DNA of 64,000 nt from JBAZQS01 sp041645075 (GTDB lineage: Bacteria; Patescibacteriota; Patescibacteriia; 2-01-FULL-39-33), in contig JBAZQS010000001.1 in NCBI GenBank assembly GCA_041645075.1, positions 17,830 through 81,829 of the forward strand, given 5' to 3'. A model generated the notes under the pieces. The model did no database searches. It was not told the origin of the DNA and was given only the letters and a program-made list of their open reading frames with translations. Shown in pieces: positions 1 through 8,369 of the stretch (its first letter is position 1; each line of letters starts with the position of its first letter). Position numbers and translations under genes: made by a program.

Positions 1-172
1 GCCAAAGCTCGCTCTGGCCGTCAATAATGACATAGCTGCCCTTCAAGCTGATTTGCCCGCCCTTGACCGATTTAACTTCCGGCCCGGTTAAAACAATTCC
101 GGCTTGGTATGTTTCAATAACTTCATAATTAAAAAGCCCCTCCTTGTTTTGGTTGATGATTTTTTTTGACAT
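1..172 (-). CDS. smpB: SsrA-binding protein SmpB, N-terminal part
   Basis: The minus strand opens with MSKKIINQNKEG and continues through YEVIETYQAGIVLTGPEVKS and KGGQISLKGSYV. This is the conserved N-terminal OB-fold start of SmpB, the partner of tmRNA in trans-translation (rescue of stalled ribosomes). Only about 57 codons are present because the window edge cuts the gene. The start is the ATG complementary to 170-172. It is divergent from the permease gene at 245. No tmRNA gene was recognised in the window, so its RNA partner must lie elsewhere. Confidence 0.9.
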   Translation of the reverse strand, partial: MSKKIINQNKEGLFNYEVIETYQAGIVLTGPEVKSVKGGQISLKGSYVIIDGQSELW

Positions 173-191
173 AGCATTAATATTCTTCCTC

Positions 192-220
192 TTGACCTCG
201 GCTTATAACTACGGTATAAT
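192..220 (+). promoter_or_regulatory. Sigma-70-type promoter for the AI-2E permease gene
   Basis: TTGACC (192-197), a 17-nt spacer and TATAAT (215-220), followed 24 nt later by the GTG start at 245. It lies in the divergent space between smpB and the permease. Confidence 0.75.
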
Positions 221-244
221 TTAATTAAATTAATATTTATATCC

Positions 245-1303
245 GTGGCGGCTCAAAGCAATCAGAAAAACATTACCATTAATATTTCTTCGTTAACCTT
301 GATGAAGGTCTTGTTTATCATTGCCTTGGTCGGACTGCTGTTTTATATTAAAAGCGTTTTATTAATAATTTTTGTGGCTTTGATTTTGGCGTCGGCGCTT
401 GACCCGTGGGTGGATTGGCTGCAAAAACATAAAATTCCCCGATCCTTTAGCATTCTTCTGATTTATTTGGTTTTACTGTCGGTTATCGGCGGCATTATTT
501 ATTTAATCATACCACCAATAGTCAAGGAAGTGAACCAGTTAACCGCCGACTTTCCGGTCTATTGGCAAAATATAATTAAGACCTTTGCCGATTTTCAAAA
601 TTATTCCGACAGTCACGGCTGGTCAGCCAATATTCAGAGTTCTTTAAAAGTCCTGCAAACCAATATCGGCGGAGTAGCGGGCGATGTTTTTAGCACTATA
701 TTTTCTTTCTTTGGCGGCGTCATTTCATTTCTTATTATTTTAGTGATCACTTTTTATCTCACCGTAGAAGAAAAATCCCTAAAACGACTAATTCGTTCGC
801 TCGTGCCCGTAAAGTATCAGCCCTATTTTACCCACTTGGTTAATCGGATACAAGAGAAAATCGGCCAATGGTTGCGCGGCCAGCTAATACTTTCTTTGAT
901 AATTTTTGTGGTTGTTTTTTTGGGGTTGACGATTTTGGGCGTAAAATATGCTTTGGTCTTGGCCTTGTTTGCCGGTATTACTGAATTGATTCCTTATCTG
1001 GGGCCGACCATTGGCGCCATTCCGGCGGTTTTTATCGCTTTCACTCAATCACCCATGCTCGCTCTTTTTGTGATTTTACTTTATATTTTAGTTCAATTTT
1101 TGGAAAATCATATTATCGTGCCCAAAGTCATGCAGAAAGCGGTCGGACTTAATCCGGTGGTGGTAATCGTGGCCATGCTGATTGGCGCTAAATTGGCCGG
1201 TATCTTGGGCGTGATTTTAGCCGTGCCCGTGACCACGGCCCTGGGCGTTATTTTGAGCGACTTTATTGAAATAAAACAGGAAGAGGGGGATATAGAAGTA
1301 TAA
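245..1303 (+). CDS. AI-2E family (PerM/TqsA-like) transporter
   Basis: 352 residues, the usual length for this family of polytopic membrane proteins. About eight hydrophobic segments are visible, the first near residues 18-50 and the last near 315-345. The C-terminal half has the family's conserved run around GITELIPYLGPTIGAIPA, followed by LENHIIVPKVMQKAVGLNP. Members are implicated in autoinducer-2 or small-molecule efflux and some act as ion antiporters; the substrate cannot be told from sequence. The start is GTG, with no Shine-Dalgarno site, behind a good promoter. Single gene, followed by an 87-nt spacer. Confidence 0.85.
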   Translation: MAAQSNQKNITINISSLTLMKVLFIIALVGLLFYIKSVLLIIFVALILASALDPWVDWLQKHKIPRSFSILLIYLVLLSVIGGIIYLIIPPIVKEVNQLTADFPVYWQNIIKTFADFQNYSDSHGWSANIQSSLKVLQTNIGGVAGDVFSTIFSFFGGVISFLIILVITFYLTVEEKSLKRLIRSLVPVKYQPYFTHLVNRIQEKIGQWLRGQLILSLIIFVVVFLGLTILGVKYALVLALFAGITELIPYLGPTIGAIPAVFIAFTQSPMLALFVILLYILVQFLENHIIVPKVMQKAVGLNPVVVIVAMLIGAKLAGILGVILAVPVTTALGVILSDFIEIKQEEGDIEV

Positions 1304-1390
1304 TAGAAGTATAAATGTTAAAATTTACATATATATAATAAATAAATTTTTGACGGGTTTGGAAAAACCCTCAAAATAAAGGACAAAGAA

Positions 1391-1942
1391 ATGGTTTACA
1401 AAAAAAGTCGACAACAAATGTCAGAAATGATTGATGATGACCAAGAGGCCAAAGATTTCGGTTCTCGGGGCGGCCATAAGGGCGGGAAATTAGGCCGGGT
1501 TATTATTACTCTCGTGGTAATAATAATTATTGTGGTTGGGGGTTGGTATTTGCTGGGTAGATACACCAACATTAGTTTGCCGGGTCTTGGCGGCCAGGCC
1601 TCTAATGATTGGCAAGCGGTATTTTTATCCAATGGCCAAGTTTATTTCGGGAAAATTAAAGCTGCTTCAAAGAAGCAAGTCGTCTTGGCCGACATCTATT
1701 ACCTTCAAGTAGTAGAGGTGCCTCTGCAAACAACTCAAACAGGCGCGGGCGAGGCGCCTAAAACCCAACAGGAATTAAAGCTGATCAAATTGGGCAATGA
1801 ACTGCACGGGCCGGTTGATGAAATGATTATCAATCCCGACCATGTATTGCTCACCGAAAGATTAAAAAATGATTCCCGCGTCGTTCAGGCCATAAACAAC
1901 TATTTGGCCGAGCAAAAGAAGGCGGCCGCGCCAAAGAAATAG
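1391..1942 (+). CDS. Single-span membrane protein of unknown function
   Basis: 183 residues. Residues 1-33 are charged and probably cytoplasmic. A strongly hydrophobic segment (about 36-57, rich in Ile and Val) is followed by an outside domain that begins near DWQAVFLSNGQVYFGKI. The C-terminus is Lys/Ala-rich. No family was recognised with certainty; proteins of this layout recur in CPR genomes. The ATG at 1391 follows a small GGGTTT/AAACCC hairpin, and the gene is closed by a strong terminator, so it is probably the last gene of its transcript. Confidence 0.7.
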   Translation: MVYKKSRQQMSEMIDDDQEAKDFGSRGGHKGGKLGRVIITLVVIIIIVVGGWYLLGRYTNISLPGLGGQASNDWQAVFLSNGQVYFGKIKAASKKQVVLADIYYLQVVEVPLQTTQTGAGEAPKTQQELKLIKLGNELHGPVDEMIINPDHVLLTERLKNDSRVVQAINNYLAEQKKAAAPKK

Positions 1943-1968
1943 GTTAATCGTTTTTTTACCAATCCCGA

Positions 1969-2007
1969 CCCGCCCCCCACTTTATTAAAGTGGGGGGCGG
2001 GGTTTTT
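1969..2007 (+). terminator. Rho-independent terminator
   Basis: A 12-bp GC-rich stem (1969-1980 with 1990-2001), a 9-nt loop tttattaaa, then a T run. It sits 27 nt after the stop of the 183-aa gene. Confidence 0.9.
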
Positions 2008-2057
2008 GGTTATGGGCGCAATGGTGCGGGATGAATTATTTTATGATATAATTTCAT

Positions 2058-2236
2058 TGAGCTGGTTACAAAACTATATTTCTCTAAATTTGTCCTTTTC
2101 GGCTGCGACTGCGTCGGGCTGGCGCAAAAAGATTTTCACCGTAGCCGCTGCTACGGCTCAAATCTTTTTCCTGGCCCTCCTTGTCTCGCTCAAAAAGTCC
2201 TAAATTTATAGATAAAATAGTTTTGTAACCAGCTCA
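2058..2236. repeat. 179-bp terminal-inverted-repeat element, copy 1
   Basis: Perfect 20-bp terminal inverted repeats (2058-2077 and 2217-2236) frame a long imperfect palindrome. Its centre is a hairpin with stem AAAAAGATTT (2126-2135) / AAATCTTTTT (2160-2169) and a nested CCGTAGC/GCTACGG stem. A second copy in the opposite orientation begins at 63851. A 65-aa reading frame runs through the element but is judged non-coding. It occupies most of the gene-free space 1943-2254. Confidence 0.85.
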
Positions 2237-2254
2237 TTATAAATATCGTCTAAA

Positions 2255-3313
2255 ATGGAAGAGAAAAAAATCAGAAAAAAGTCATTAGCGAAGATTGGGA
2301 GCGATAAAATAGCTAAAAGGCAGACGGAAAAGACAGCGGCGGACAAATTAGCTGAAGGAAACGAGCTTTTCTTGGGCAATGGTTTTGGTTACTTAACTTT
2401 AAACTCGGCGACGAAAGGAACTTCATTTAGCGTGAGCTATTTAACGGGTGTGGCTCGCCAGGGAAGGCTCAAGGCCTTTAAGGTGGGCGATGATTGGCTT
2501 ACGACAAGAGAATGGTTTGTTGAATTTCAAAAAACCATAAAAGAAAAAGTGGAAAATGAAATTTTAAGCGATGGCTGGGTCGTTGATTCGGGCCGCGCCT
2601 TTGAAAATCAATGGGTTAAACTTTCTCCAAAGAAAAAAAGAATTAAATTTAATTTTAAATTGCCGGTAAAATATTCTTTGGCGGCGGTTTTGTTAGTGGC
2701 AATCATCGGCAATAGCGCCATCTTTACTAAAAGCCAGCCGGATAGAGCGTATAATTTTTTAATTCGCGCCGGTAAAATATCGGACCGCAGATTTATGGTG
2801 GCTAATAATTTTTTAACTATCACCAACTTGGTTTATGGGTTTCCCTTAAAAGCCGGAATCTCGGCGCAGTTAAAATATTTTTCATTTCTAAATGGCTTTA
2901 GCGGGGGAGTATTATATTCTTTAAATAACTTTAATCACTCTATTTTAAAAGGCGGCGATTATACGGTGTCGGAAGTCAGACGGGTGGGTCTGGCTTTGGC
3001 TTATGCCGGCCGATTAGCCGGTAATTTAAAATTTTCCGATGAAAAAATAACCGGGTCTTGGCATAATTTTGTCCAGAACGGCCGCTGGTCACGCCAGATG
3101 GCTCTTCAATGGGAAAAAATCGCCGGTTTCAATATGGCTGGGATATTTTCTAGGGGCAGGGTCGCCGGGGCGAGCGCTTCATTTAATAATGATGGCGCCG
3201 ACGTTAAAAATTATAAAAATTCGTTATCAAAGGTTTTTTCCCATTGGGCGGTCGGCCAAATTGATAATATTCAGAAAATTCTTGAACAGGTAAAAAACTT
3301 ATTAGATAAATAA
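2255..3313 (+). CDS. Putative HTH-domain transmembrane protein, function unknown
   Basis: 352 residues. Residues 1-40 are basic. Residues about 45-90 (around FSVSYLTGVARQGRLKAFKV followed by GDDWLTTREW) resemble the winged-helix/excisionase-like DNA-binding fold seen in many CPR membrane proteins. A transmembrane helix lies near 136-156 (YSLAAVLLVAIIGNSAIF). The remaining 200 residues are predicted extracytoplasmic, with no recognised motif. This suggests a membrane-anchored regulator or structural protein, but the function is inferred only from layout. The gene begins 18 nt after the inverted-repeat element. Confidence 0.6.
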   Translation: MEEKKIRKKSLAKIGSDKIAKRQTEKTAADKLAEGNELFLGNGFGYLTLNSATKGTSFSVSYLTGVARQGRLKAFKVGDDWLTTREWFVEFQKTIKEKVENEILSDGWVVDSGRAFENQWVKLSPKKKRIKFNFKLPVKYSLAAVLLVAIIGNSAIFTKSQPDRAYNFLIRAGKISDRRFMVANNFLTITNLVYGFPLKAGISAQLKYFSFLNGFSGGVLYSLNNFNHSILKGGDYTVSEVRRVGLALAYAGRLAGNLKFSDEKITGSWHNFVQNGRWSRQMALQWEKIAGFNMAGIFSRGRVAGASASFNNDGADVKNYKNSLSKVFSHWAVGQIDNIQKILEQVKNLLDK

Positions 3314-3373
3314 GGCCGTTAAATCAGCTGTCTTTGGCTTATTGCCAAAATTGAATTTTTCGGATAAGATTTA

Positions 3374-3430
3374 CCCTGTGGAATGGCTATGCCAAAATTT
3401 TTGCCACAGCAAAAATTTTATTCCACAGGG
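3374..3430. repeat. Compound hairpin (cruciform-type palindrome) before glyS
   Basis: An outer perfect 11-bp stem CCCTGTGGAAT (3374-3384) / ATTCCACAGGG (3420-3430) encloses a small GGC-TAT-GCC hairpin. It also encloses a perfect 11-bp stem 3394-3404 / 3409-3419 with a cAcA-type 4-nt loop. It ends 22 nt before the preferred glyS start and argues that the in-frame extension upstream of 3453 is not coding. Confidence 0.85.
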
Positions 3431-3452
3431 TGAAGGCACTAATTTTTTTATT

Positions 3453-4853
3453 ATGGCGCCGGAAAAAAACGATTTAATGCCGAAAATTATTTCTCTCTGC
3501 AAGCGAAGGGGGATAATTTTTCAATCGTCGGAAATTTATGGCGGCTTGGCCAACACCTGGGATTATGGCCCGGTCGGCGTGGAATTGAAAAATAATATAA
3601 AAAAGGCCTGGTGGAAATATTTTGTCCAGGCGCGGGAAGACATGGTCGGCCTAGACGCGGCGATTTTTATGAATCCGGAGGTCTGGAAGGCCTCGGGCCA
3701 TATAGACGGATTTTCTGACGCCCTGATTGATTGCAAAGAATGCCAAGCCAGATTCAGAGCCGACCAATTAATTGAAGAAATATTGAATATGAGAGTTGAT
3801 GGCAAGACGGTTGAAGAGCTGAATTCGATTATTGGGGAAAATAAATTAACCTGCCCGGCTTGCGGCGCTAAAAATTTTACCGAAGCCCGCCGTTTTAATT
3901 TGATGTTTAAAACATATCAGGGCGTGATTGAAGATGACTCGTCAATAATTTATTTACGGCCGGAGACGGCGCAAGGCATCTTTGTGAATTTTAAAAATGT
4001 TTTGGCGTCAAGCCGAAAGAAACTGCCTTTTGGCATCGCGCAAATCGGCAAGTCATTCAGAAACGAGATTACGCCCGGCAACTTTATCTTCCGCACCCGC
4101 GAGTTTGAACAGATGGAAATAGAATATTTTATCAATCCGAAAAGCGATTGGGAGGAAAAGTTTAAAGAACTTCAGGAATTGATGTGGGGATTTTATATGG
4201 CCTACGGCGTGAAGGAAGAAAATTTAAAATGGCGCCAGCATGGCCAAAATGAATTGTCGCATTATTCAAAAATGACTTTTGACCTTGATTATAATTTTCC
4301 TTTCGGCTGGAAAGAATTGGACGGCATTGCTTATCGCGCGGATTTTGATTTAGCCCAGCACCAAAAGCATTCAGGCGAGGATATGTCATATTTTGACCCG
4401 GAAACAAAGGAAAATTTTATTCCCCATTGTCTTGAGCCGACTTTCGGCGTTGATCGGAATGCGCTGGTTTTTTTATTGGACGCGTATCAAGAAGAGGAAG
4501 CGCCGACCGCCGACGGCGAGATGGAAACGCGAGTGGTTTTAAAATTACATCAAGACATCGCCCCGATTAAAATTGCGGTTTTGCCTTTATCAAAGAAAGA
4601 TGACTTATCACAACTCTCCAAAGAGGTCTGGAAGAAATTATCGCCGCATTGGCAAACTGAATATGATGAGACGCAAAGCATCGGCAAAAGATATCGCCGG
4701 CAAGATGAGATTGGCACGCCTTATTGCGTCACGGTTGATTTTGAAAGTTTGGCCGATAAGGCCGTCACCATCCGAGACCGAGACACCATGAAGCAGGATA
4801 GGGTGAAAATAGATGAATTGGTCGGTTATTTTAAAGGTAAGTTTGGTTGCTAA
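3453..4853 (+). CDS. glyS: Glycyl-tRNA synthetase, homodimeric class II type
   Basis: About 466 residues from the ATG at 3453 (MAPEKNDLMPK). The frame stays open to 3342, but that stretch contains the compound hairpin, so the later start is preferred. Class II signatures are visible: motif 2 around FRNEITPGNFIFRTREFEQM, motif 3 at GVDRNALVFLL, and a Cys4 insertion (CKEC and CPAC) as in homodimeric alpha2 GlyRS. The C-terminus is the HGTP-type anticodon-binding domain, with QDEIGTPYCVTVDFESL. It charges tRNA-Gly with glycine. The M16 peptidase gene follows after 15 nt. Confidence 0.95.
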   Translation: MAPEKNDLMPKIISLCKRRGIIFQSSEIYGGLANTWDYGPVGVELKNNIKKAWWKYFVQAREDMVGLDAAIFMNPEVWKASGHIDGFSDALIDCKECQARFRADQLIEEILNMRVDGKTVEELNSIIGENKLTCPACGAKNFTEARRFNLMFKTYQGVIEDDSSIIYLRPETAQGIFVNFKNVLASSRKKLPFGIAQIGKSFRNEITPGNFIFRTREFEQMEIEYFINPKSDWEEKFKELQELMWGFYMAYGVKEENLKWRQHGQNELSHYSKMTFDLDYNFPFGWKELDGIAYRADFDLAQHQKHSGEDMSYFDPETKENFIPHCLEPTFGVDRNALVFLLDAYQEEEAPTADGEMETRVVLKLHQDIAPIKIAVLPLSKKDDLSQLSKEVWKKLSPHWQTEYDETQSIGKRYRRQDEIGTPYCVTVDFESLADKAVTIRDRDTMKQDRVKIDELVGYFKGKFGC

Positions 4854-4868
4854 AATTGAAAATTATTT

Positions 4869-6134
4869 ATGTATACTAAAATAATTTTAAAAAATAATGT
4901 TCGCTTAATTCTGGCGCCCCTAAAAGAATCCAAAGCCGTGACGCTTTTGGTCTTATTTAAAGTGGGCTCGCGCCATGAGGGCGCCAAAAACAGCGGCATT
5001 TCCCATTTTATAGAGCATATGATGTTTAAAGGCACCAAGAAAAGGCCCAATACTTTAGCCATTTCCAAAGAGCTTGACGGCGTGGGCGCGGAATTCAATG
5101 CGTTTACCGGCAAGGATTACACCGGCTATTATATCAAAGCCGATTCTCGGCATTTGGGCCTGGCGGTTGAGGTTTTGTCGGACATGCTTTTAAATTCTAA
5201 ATTTGACCATAAGGAAGTGGAAAGAGAAAAGGGCGTTATTATTGAAGAAATAAATATGTACGAGGATAATCCTTTAATGTATGTTGACGATTTATTGGAA
5301 CAGCTTATGTTCAAAAATGAGCCGCTGGGGCGCTCCATCGCCGGCACTCGCGAAACCGTGAGGAATTTGGATAATGAAAAATTAATCGCTTATCGCGATA
5401 AATTTTATCAAGGAGCCAATATTGTCATTGGCTTAGTGGGTAATTTTAAGCAAAATAATGTTCGGGAAATTGAGCGAAGTTTTAAATTTAAAAAAAGCGA
5501 GGGCAAGAATAAATTTAAGCCGGTCGCGCTCAACCAAATAAAACCACAAATTAAATTAAAATATAAGGAAACCGAGCAGACGCAAATCGCCTTGGGATTT
5601 TTCGCCTATCCTTATAATGACCCGCGCCTTTACGCTTTGCAGATATTATCGGTAATTTTGGGCGGCAATATGAGCTCGCGGCTATTTTTAAAGATTAGGG
5701 AAAGGCATGGTTTGGCTTATTTTATCCGTTCCGGCCTGAGCATTTATGAAGATACCGGCGGACTGATTATTCAATCCGGCCTGGATAAAACCCGACTGGA
5801 CAAGGCCCTGTCTCTGATTTTGGCCGAACTGAAAAAAATAAAAAACGGCGTGAGCTTAGCTGAATTAAAGCGAGCCCAGGAATATTTGGCGGGGAAAATA
5901 ATTCTTGATTTGGAAGACACCTCCCATTTGTGCCAATGGTACGGCCAGCAAGAGCTATTGACAGATAAGATTTTGACGCCCGAGGAAAAAATTAATAAGA
6001 TAATGGCAGTGACCGGAAATGAGGTGGAAAAAGCCGCTCAAGAAGTGATTGATTTTAAAAAAGCCAATTTAGCGATTATCGGGCCATTTAAGGACGAGAA
6101 ACGATTTAATGAAATATTGAGGAAAATGGCATAA
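4869..6134 (+). CDS. M16 family zinc peptidase (pitrilysin/processing-peptidase type)
   Basis: 421 residues, the normal size for a single-unit bacterial M16 peptidase. The inverted zinc motif HFIEH is at residues 46-50, with the glutamate ligand about 76 residues on in KGVIIEEINMYEDNP (E126/E127). The second half has the catalytically inactive M16 domain, with the LGGNMSSRLF and RERHGLAY signatures. Such proteins cleave small peptides or targeting sequences and act in the cytoplasm or periplasm; no signal peptide is seen, so cytoplasmic is likely. It starts 15 nt after glyS, probably co-transcribed. Confidence 0.9.
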   Translation: MYTKIILKNNVRLILAPLKESKAVTLLVLFKVGSRHEGAKNSGISHFIEHMMFKGTKKRPNTLAISKELDGVGAEFNAFTGKDYTGYYIKADSRHLGLAVEVLSDMLLNSKFDHKEVEREKGVIIEEINMYEDNPLMYVDDLLEQLMFKNEPLGRSIAGTRETVRNLDNEKLIAYRDKFYQGANIVIGLVGNFKQNNVREIERSFKFKKSEGKNKFKPVALNQIKPQIKLKYKETEQTQIALGFFAYPYNDPRLYALQILSVILGGNMSSRLFLKIRERHGLAYFIRSGLSIYEDTGGLIIQSGLDKTRLDKALSLILAELKKIKNGVSLAELKRAQEYLAGKIILDLEDTSHLCQWYGQQELLTDKILTPEEKINKIMAVTGNEVEKAAQEVIDFKKANLAIIGPFKDEKRFNEILRKMA

Positions 6135-6152
6135 TAATAATTTTATAATTTT

Positions 6153-7460
6153 ATGAGAATAGGGATTGATTGCCGCACAATTTTAAACCCCGGCGCCGGC
6201 GAACAGGCGGGCGTGGGCCATTACACTTATTATTTAGTGAAGACCTTATTGGCGATTGATAGGGCTAATACTTATGTTTTGTTTTTTGACAGCCGGTTTA
6301 AAAAGGCAAAAGAATTTGCGGCCGGTAATGTGGAAATAAAATTTTTCCCCTTTTACCAATATAAAAAATATTTGCCGGTTTTTTATTCGCAAATGTTAGT
6401 GAGCGCTGTTTTGGAAAGAGAAAAACTTGATTTATTCCATTCGCCCGCCAATGTGCTGCCGCTTTTTTACCGCAAGCCGGCCGTCATTACCATTCACGAT
6501 TTGGCCATTTATAAGTATCCGCGGTTTTTCCCTCAGAAATTTTTAAATCGCCAGACGCTTTCCACAAAGGTCTTGGTGCCGCGTTCATTGGAAAGAGCGG
6601 CGAAAATAATCGCCGTTTCTAAAAATACCAAAACCGATATTATAGAAGAATTCGGCATTGCCGAGGAAAGAATAGAGGTAATTTATGAAGGCGTCATTAA
6701 CCAGGACAACGAACGGCTCAACCAGATTGATTTTGAAAAAATAAAAAATAAATTCGGCATTAAAGATAAATATCTTCTTTTTTTGGGGACGATAGAGCCG
6801 AGAAAAAATATCATCGGCTTAATCAAGGCCTTCAGGGATTTGTCTCTGACTTATGATTCGCCGGCCAAAGATTATCAGTTAATAATCGCTGGTGCTCACG
6901 GCTGGAAAGTTAAGCCGGTATATGAAGCGATTGCCAATGCCAACGCGAGCATCATGGGCGAACAAAAGCATTTAAGAAACGGCCGAGAGCGCCGAAGCGG
7001 TTTGGATTTGAGAGGCGAGGCCAGAATTAAAAAAGAAGGAGAGAGAAGGCAGGGCCGGGAACGGCGCCGGGGCATGCCGATAAAACACATTGGTTATGTT
7101 TCTCGTTTGGAAAAGATTATGTTATTGCGACACGCGACCTGTTTTGTCTTTCCCAGCTTATACGAGGGATTTGGCTTGCCGGTTTTGGAAGCCATGGACT
7201 TGGGCACGCCGGTCATTACTTCAAATTTAAGTTCTTTGCCGGAAATTGTCGGCGAAAAAGGAGCGCTGATGGTAAATCCCAATAAGGAATCAGAATTAAT
7301 TGACGCCTTGCAGCAAATTTTAACCGATGTCGGCTTGAGAGAGGTTTTAAGTGTTAGCGGCAAAAACCAAGCCAAAGAATTCACTTGGAAAAAATGCGCG
7401 GAAAAAACATTGGCTGTTTATCAATCAGTGATTGATAAAGCGGTTCATAAAACTATATAG
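6153..7460 (+). CDS. GT4-family glycosyltransferase with an Arg-rich insertion
   Basis: 435 residues with a GT-B fold. The N-terminal Rossmann domain includes DLFHSPANVLPL and ITIHDLAIYKYP. The C-terminal nucleotide-sugar-binding domain has LFLGTIEPRKNI, FPSLYEGFGLPVLEAM (about 333-348, the EX7E motif) and GTPVITSNLSSLPE. It probably transfers a hexose in cell-envelope or exopolysaccharide synthesis; donor and acceptor are unknown. Unusual: a basic insertion of about 40 residues (about 270-308, with RERRSG and RERRRG) splits the second Rossmann domain between the strand ending in IIAGAHG and HIGYVSRLEK. It starts 18 nt after the peptidase gene. Confidence 0.88.
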   Translation: MRIGIDCRTILNPGAGEQAGVGHYTYYLVKTLLAIDRANTYVLFFDSRFKKAKEFAAGNVEIKFFPFYQYKKYLPVFYSQMLVSAVLEREKLDLFHSPANVLPLFYRKPAVITIHDLAIYKYPRFFPQKFLNRQTLSTKVLVPRSLERAAKIIAVSKNTKTDIIEEFGIAEERIEVIYEGVINQDNERLNQIDFEKIKNKFGIKDKYLLFLGTIEPRKNIIGLIKAFRDLSLTYDSPAKDYQLIIAGAHGWKVKPVYEAIANANASIMGEQKHLRNGRERRSGLDLRGEARIKKEGERRQGRERRRGMPIKHIGYVSRLEKIMLLRHATCFVFPSLYEGFGLPVLEAMDLGTPVITSNLSSLPEIVGEKGALMVNPNKESELIDALQQILTDVGLREVLSVSGKNQAKEFTWKKCAEKTLAVYQSVIDKAVHKTI

Positions 7461-7477
7461 GGATGATTTTAAAAATT

Positions 7478-7505
7478 ACCCCCCACTATAATCATAGTGG
7501 GGGGT
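7478..7505. terminator. Bidirectional terminator between convergent genes
   Basis: A perfect 12-bp stem, ACCCCCCACTAT (7478-7489) with ATAGTGGGGGGT (7494-7505), and a 4-nt loop. It lies between the glycosyltransferase (plus) and the YdjM-like gene (minus), with A/T tracts on both sides. Confidence 0.85.
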
Positions 7506-8006
7506 TTAAAATAAAGCAATCAGCCAGAAAATAATTATAAATGTTATGACTTGCATTAAGACGCCCCATCTTAAGGGAATGTCTTTTTTTATTTTATTAA
7601 GCCAGAGATAATGGATTTTAGAATGCAGGTCAAAAAACCATTTTAAAAATTTGAATTTTCCCACCATATAAATTCCCACCAAAGCATCGGGCAGAATGCC
7701 GCCGATAATCGCCCAAGTCACACTATCGCTGTCGGCGAACTCAAATGTCCTGAATAAATAAAGCAAAAAGCCGATTAGAGCCAACGCGTCAATAATGCCG
7801 TATAAGGCCAAAATTCTAATTCCCTTTTTTTCTCGGGGAATTAAGTTAAAACGGAAGCCGAAAAATTTTTTGCCGAGTTTTTGGTCGCCGTGAGGAATGA
7901 TATCCAAAATAAAATGAGAAATTAGGCCGAGGACAAAGGCCAGTGGGACGCTGGCCACTTTTTTGCCGATAAGCGTGGCCGCGGCCGCATGAACGGTGAT
8001 GAACAT
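7506..8006 (-). CDS. YdjM-like (LexA-binding/metal-dependent hydrolase-like) inner membrane protein
   Basis: 166 residues from the internal ATG (MFITVHAAAATLIG). The frame is open further upstream, but that DNA is a run of hairpins and codes low-complexity sequence, so the later start is preferred. The N-terminal HAAAATLIGKK and the SHFILDIIPHGD motif match the YdjM/DUF457-type membrane family with conserved His and Asp. Four or five membrane segments follow. Biochemical activity is not established for most members. It is monocistronic, with a structured leader at 8032-8210. Confidence 0.7.
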   Translation of the reverse strand: MFITVHAAAATLIGKKVASVPLAFVLGLISHFILDIIPHGDQKLGKKFFGFRFNLIPREKKGIRILALYGIIDALALIGFLLYLFRTFEFADSDSVTWAIIGGILPDALVGIYMVGKFKFLKWFFDLHSKIHYLWLNKIKKDIPLRWGVLMQVITFIIIFWLIALF

Positions 8007-8031
8007 GGTTTTATAGATTTTTATTTTGAGA

Positions 8032-8210
8032 TTCCGCCGAATACCTCGCGGTAATCCGCGAGGATGAGGCGGAAGTCTATGATTTAATCTGTGAGCTTTT
8101 GCCGATTCGCCAACAGGCGAAAAAGGCAAAAGCGAACACTGATCAAAAGAGGATTCCAAAGGGGCGCCCCCTTTGGTCGGTGGGCGGGAATCTAAATACC
8201 CCGCCCACCG
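8032..8210. repeat. Array of four consecutive hairpins
   Basis: Four separate perfect or near-perfect hairpins stand head to tail. (1) 8032-8074: outer TTCCGCC/GGCGGAA with inner CCTCGCGG-TAAT-CCGCGAGG. (2) 8095-8133: GCTTTTGCC/GGCAAAAGC with inner TTCGCC/GGCGAA. (3) 8156-8176: CCAAAGGGG/CCCCTTTGG with a 3-nt loop. (4) 8178-8210: CGGTGGGCGGG/CCCGCCCACCG. On the minus strand they form the leader of the YdjM-like gene. The space 8211-8369 holds nothing else recognisable. Confidence 0.8.
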
Positions 8211-8369
8211 AAGCCTACTTTATAATTTAAAAATCAATCAGGAACAGTATTAATTTTATCATAGTTGATTGGTTAAGGCAATGAGATTGAATTAAGGCGC
8301 GAATATTGAGGATTTTTTCGAGCGAAAAACAAGCGATTCGCCATTTTTATTATCTTATGGAGTGTGGTT

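Noticed and set aside
2006..2203. A 65-aa reading frame after the terminator
   Set aside because: It runs through the inverted-repeat element, begins inside the T tract of a terminator, and shows no protein-like conservation pattern.
3342..3452. N-terminal extension of glyS by 37 residues
   Set aside because: The DNA is a compound palindrome, and the GlyRS family starts near the later ATG at 3453.
8007..8159. N-terminal extension of the YdjM-like gene
   Set aside because: It overlaps the hairpin array and encodes low-complexity sequence; the family starts at MFITVHAAAA.
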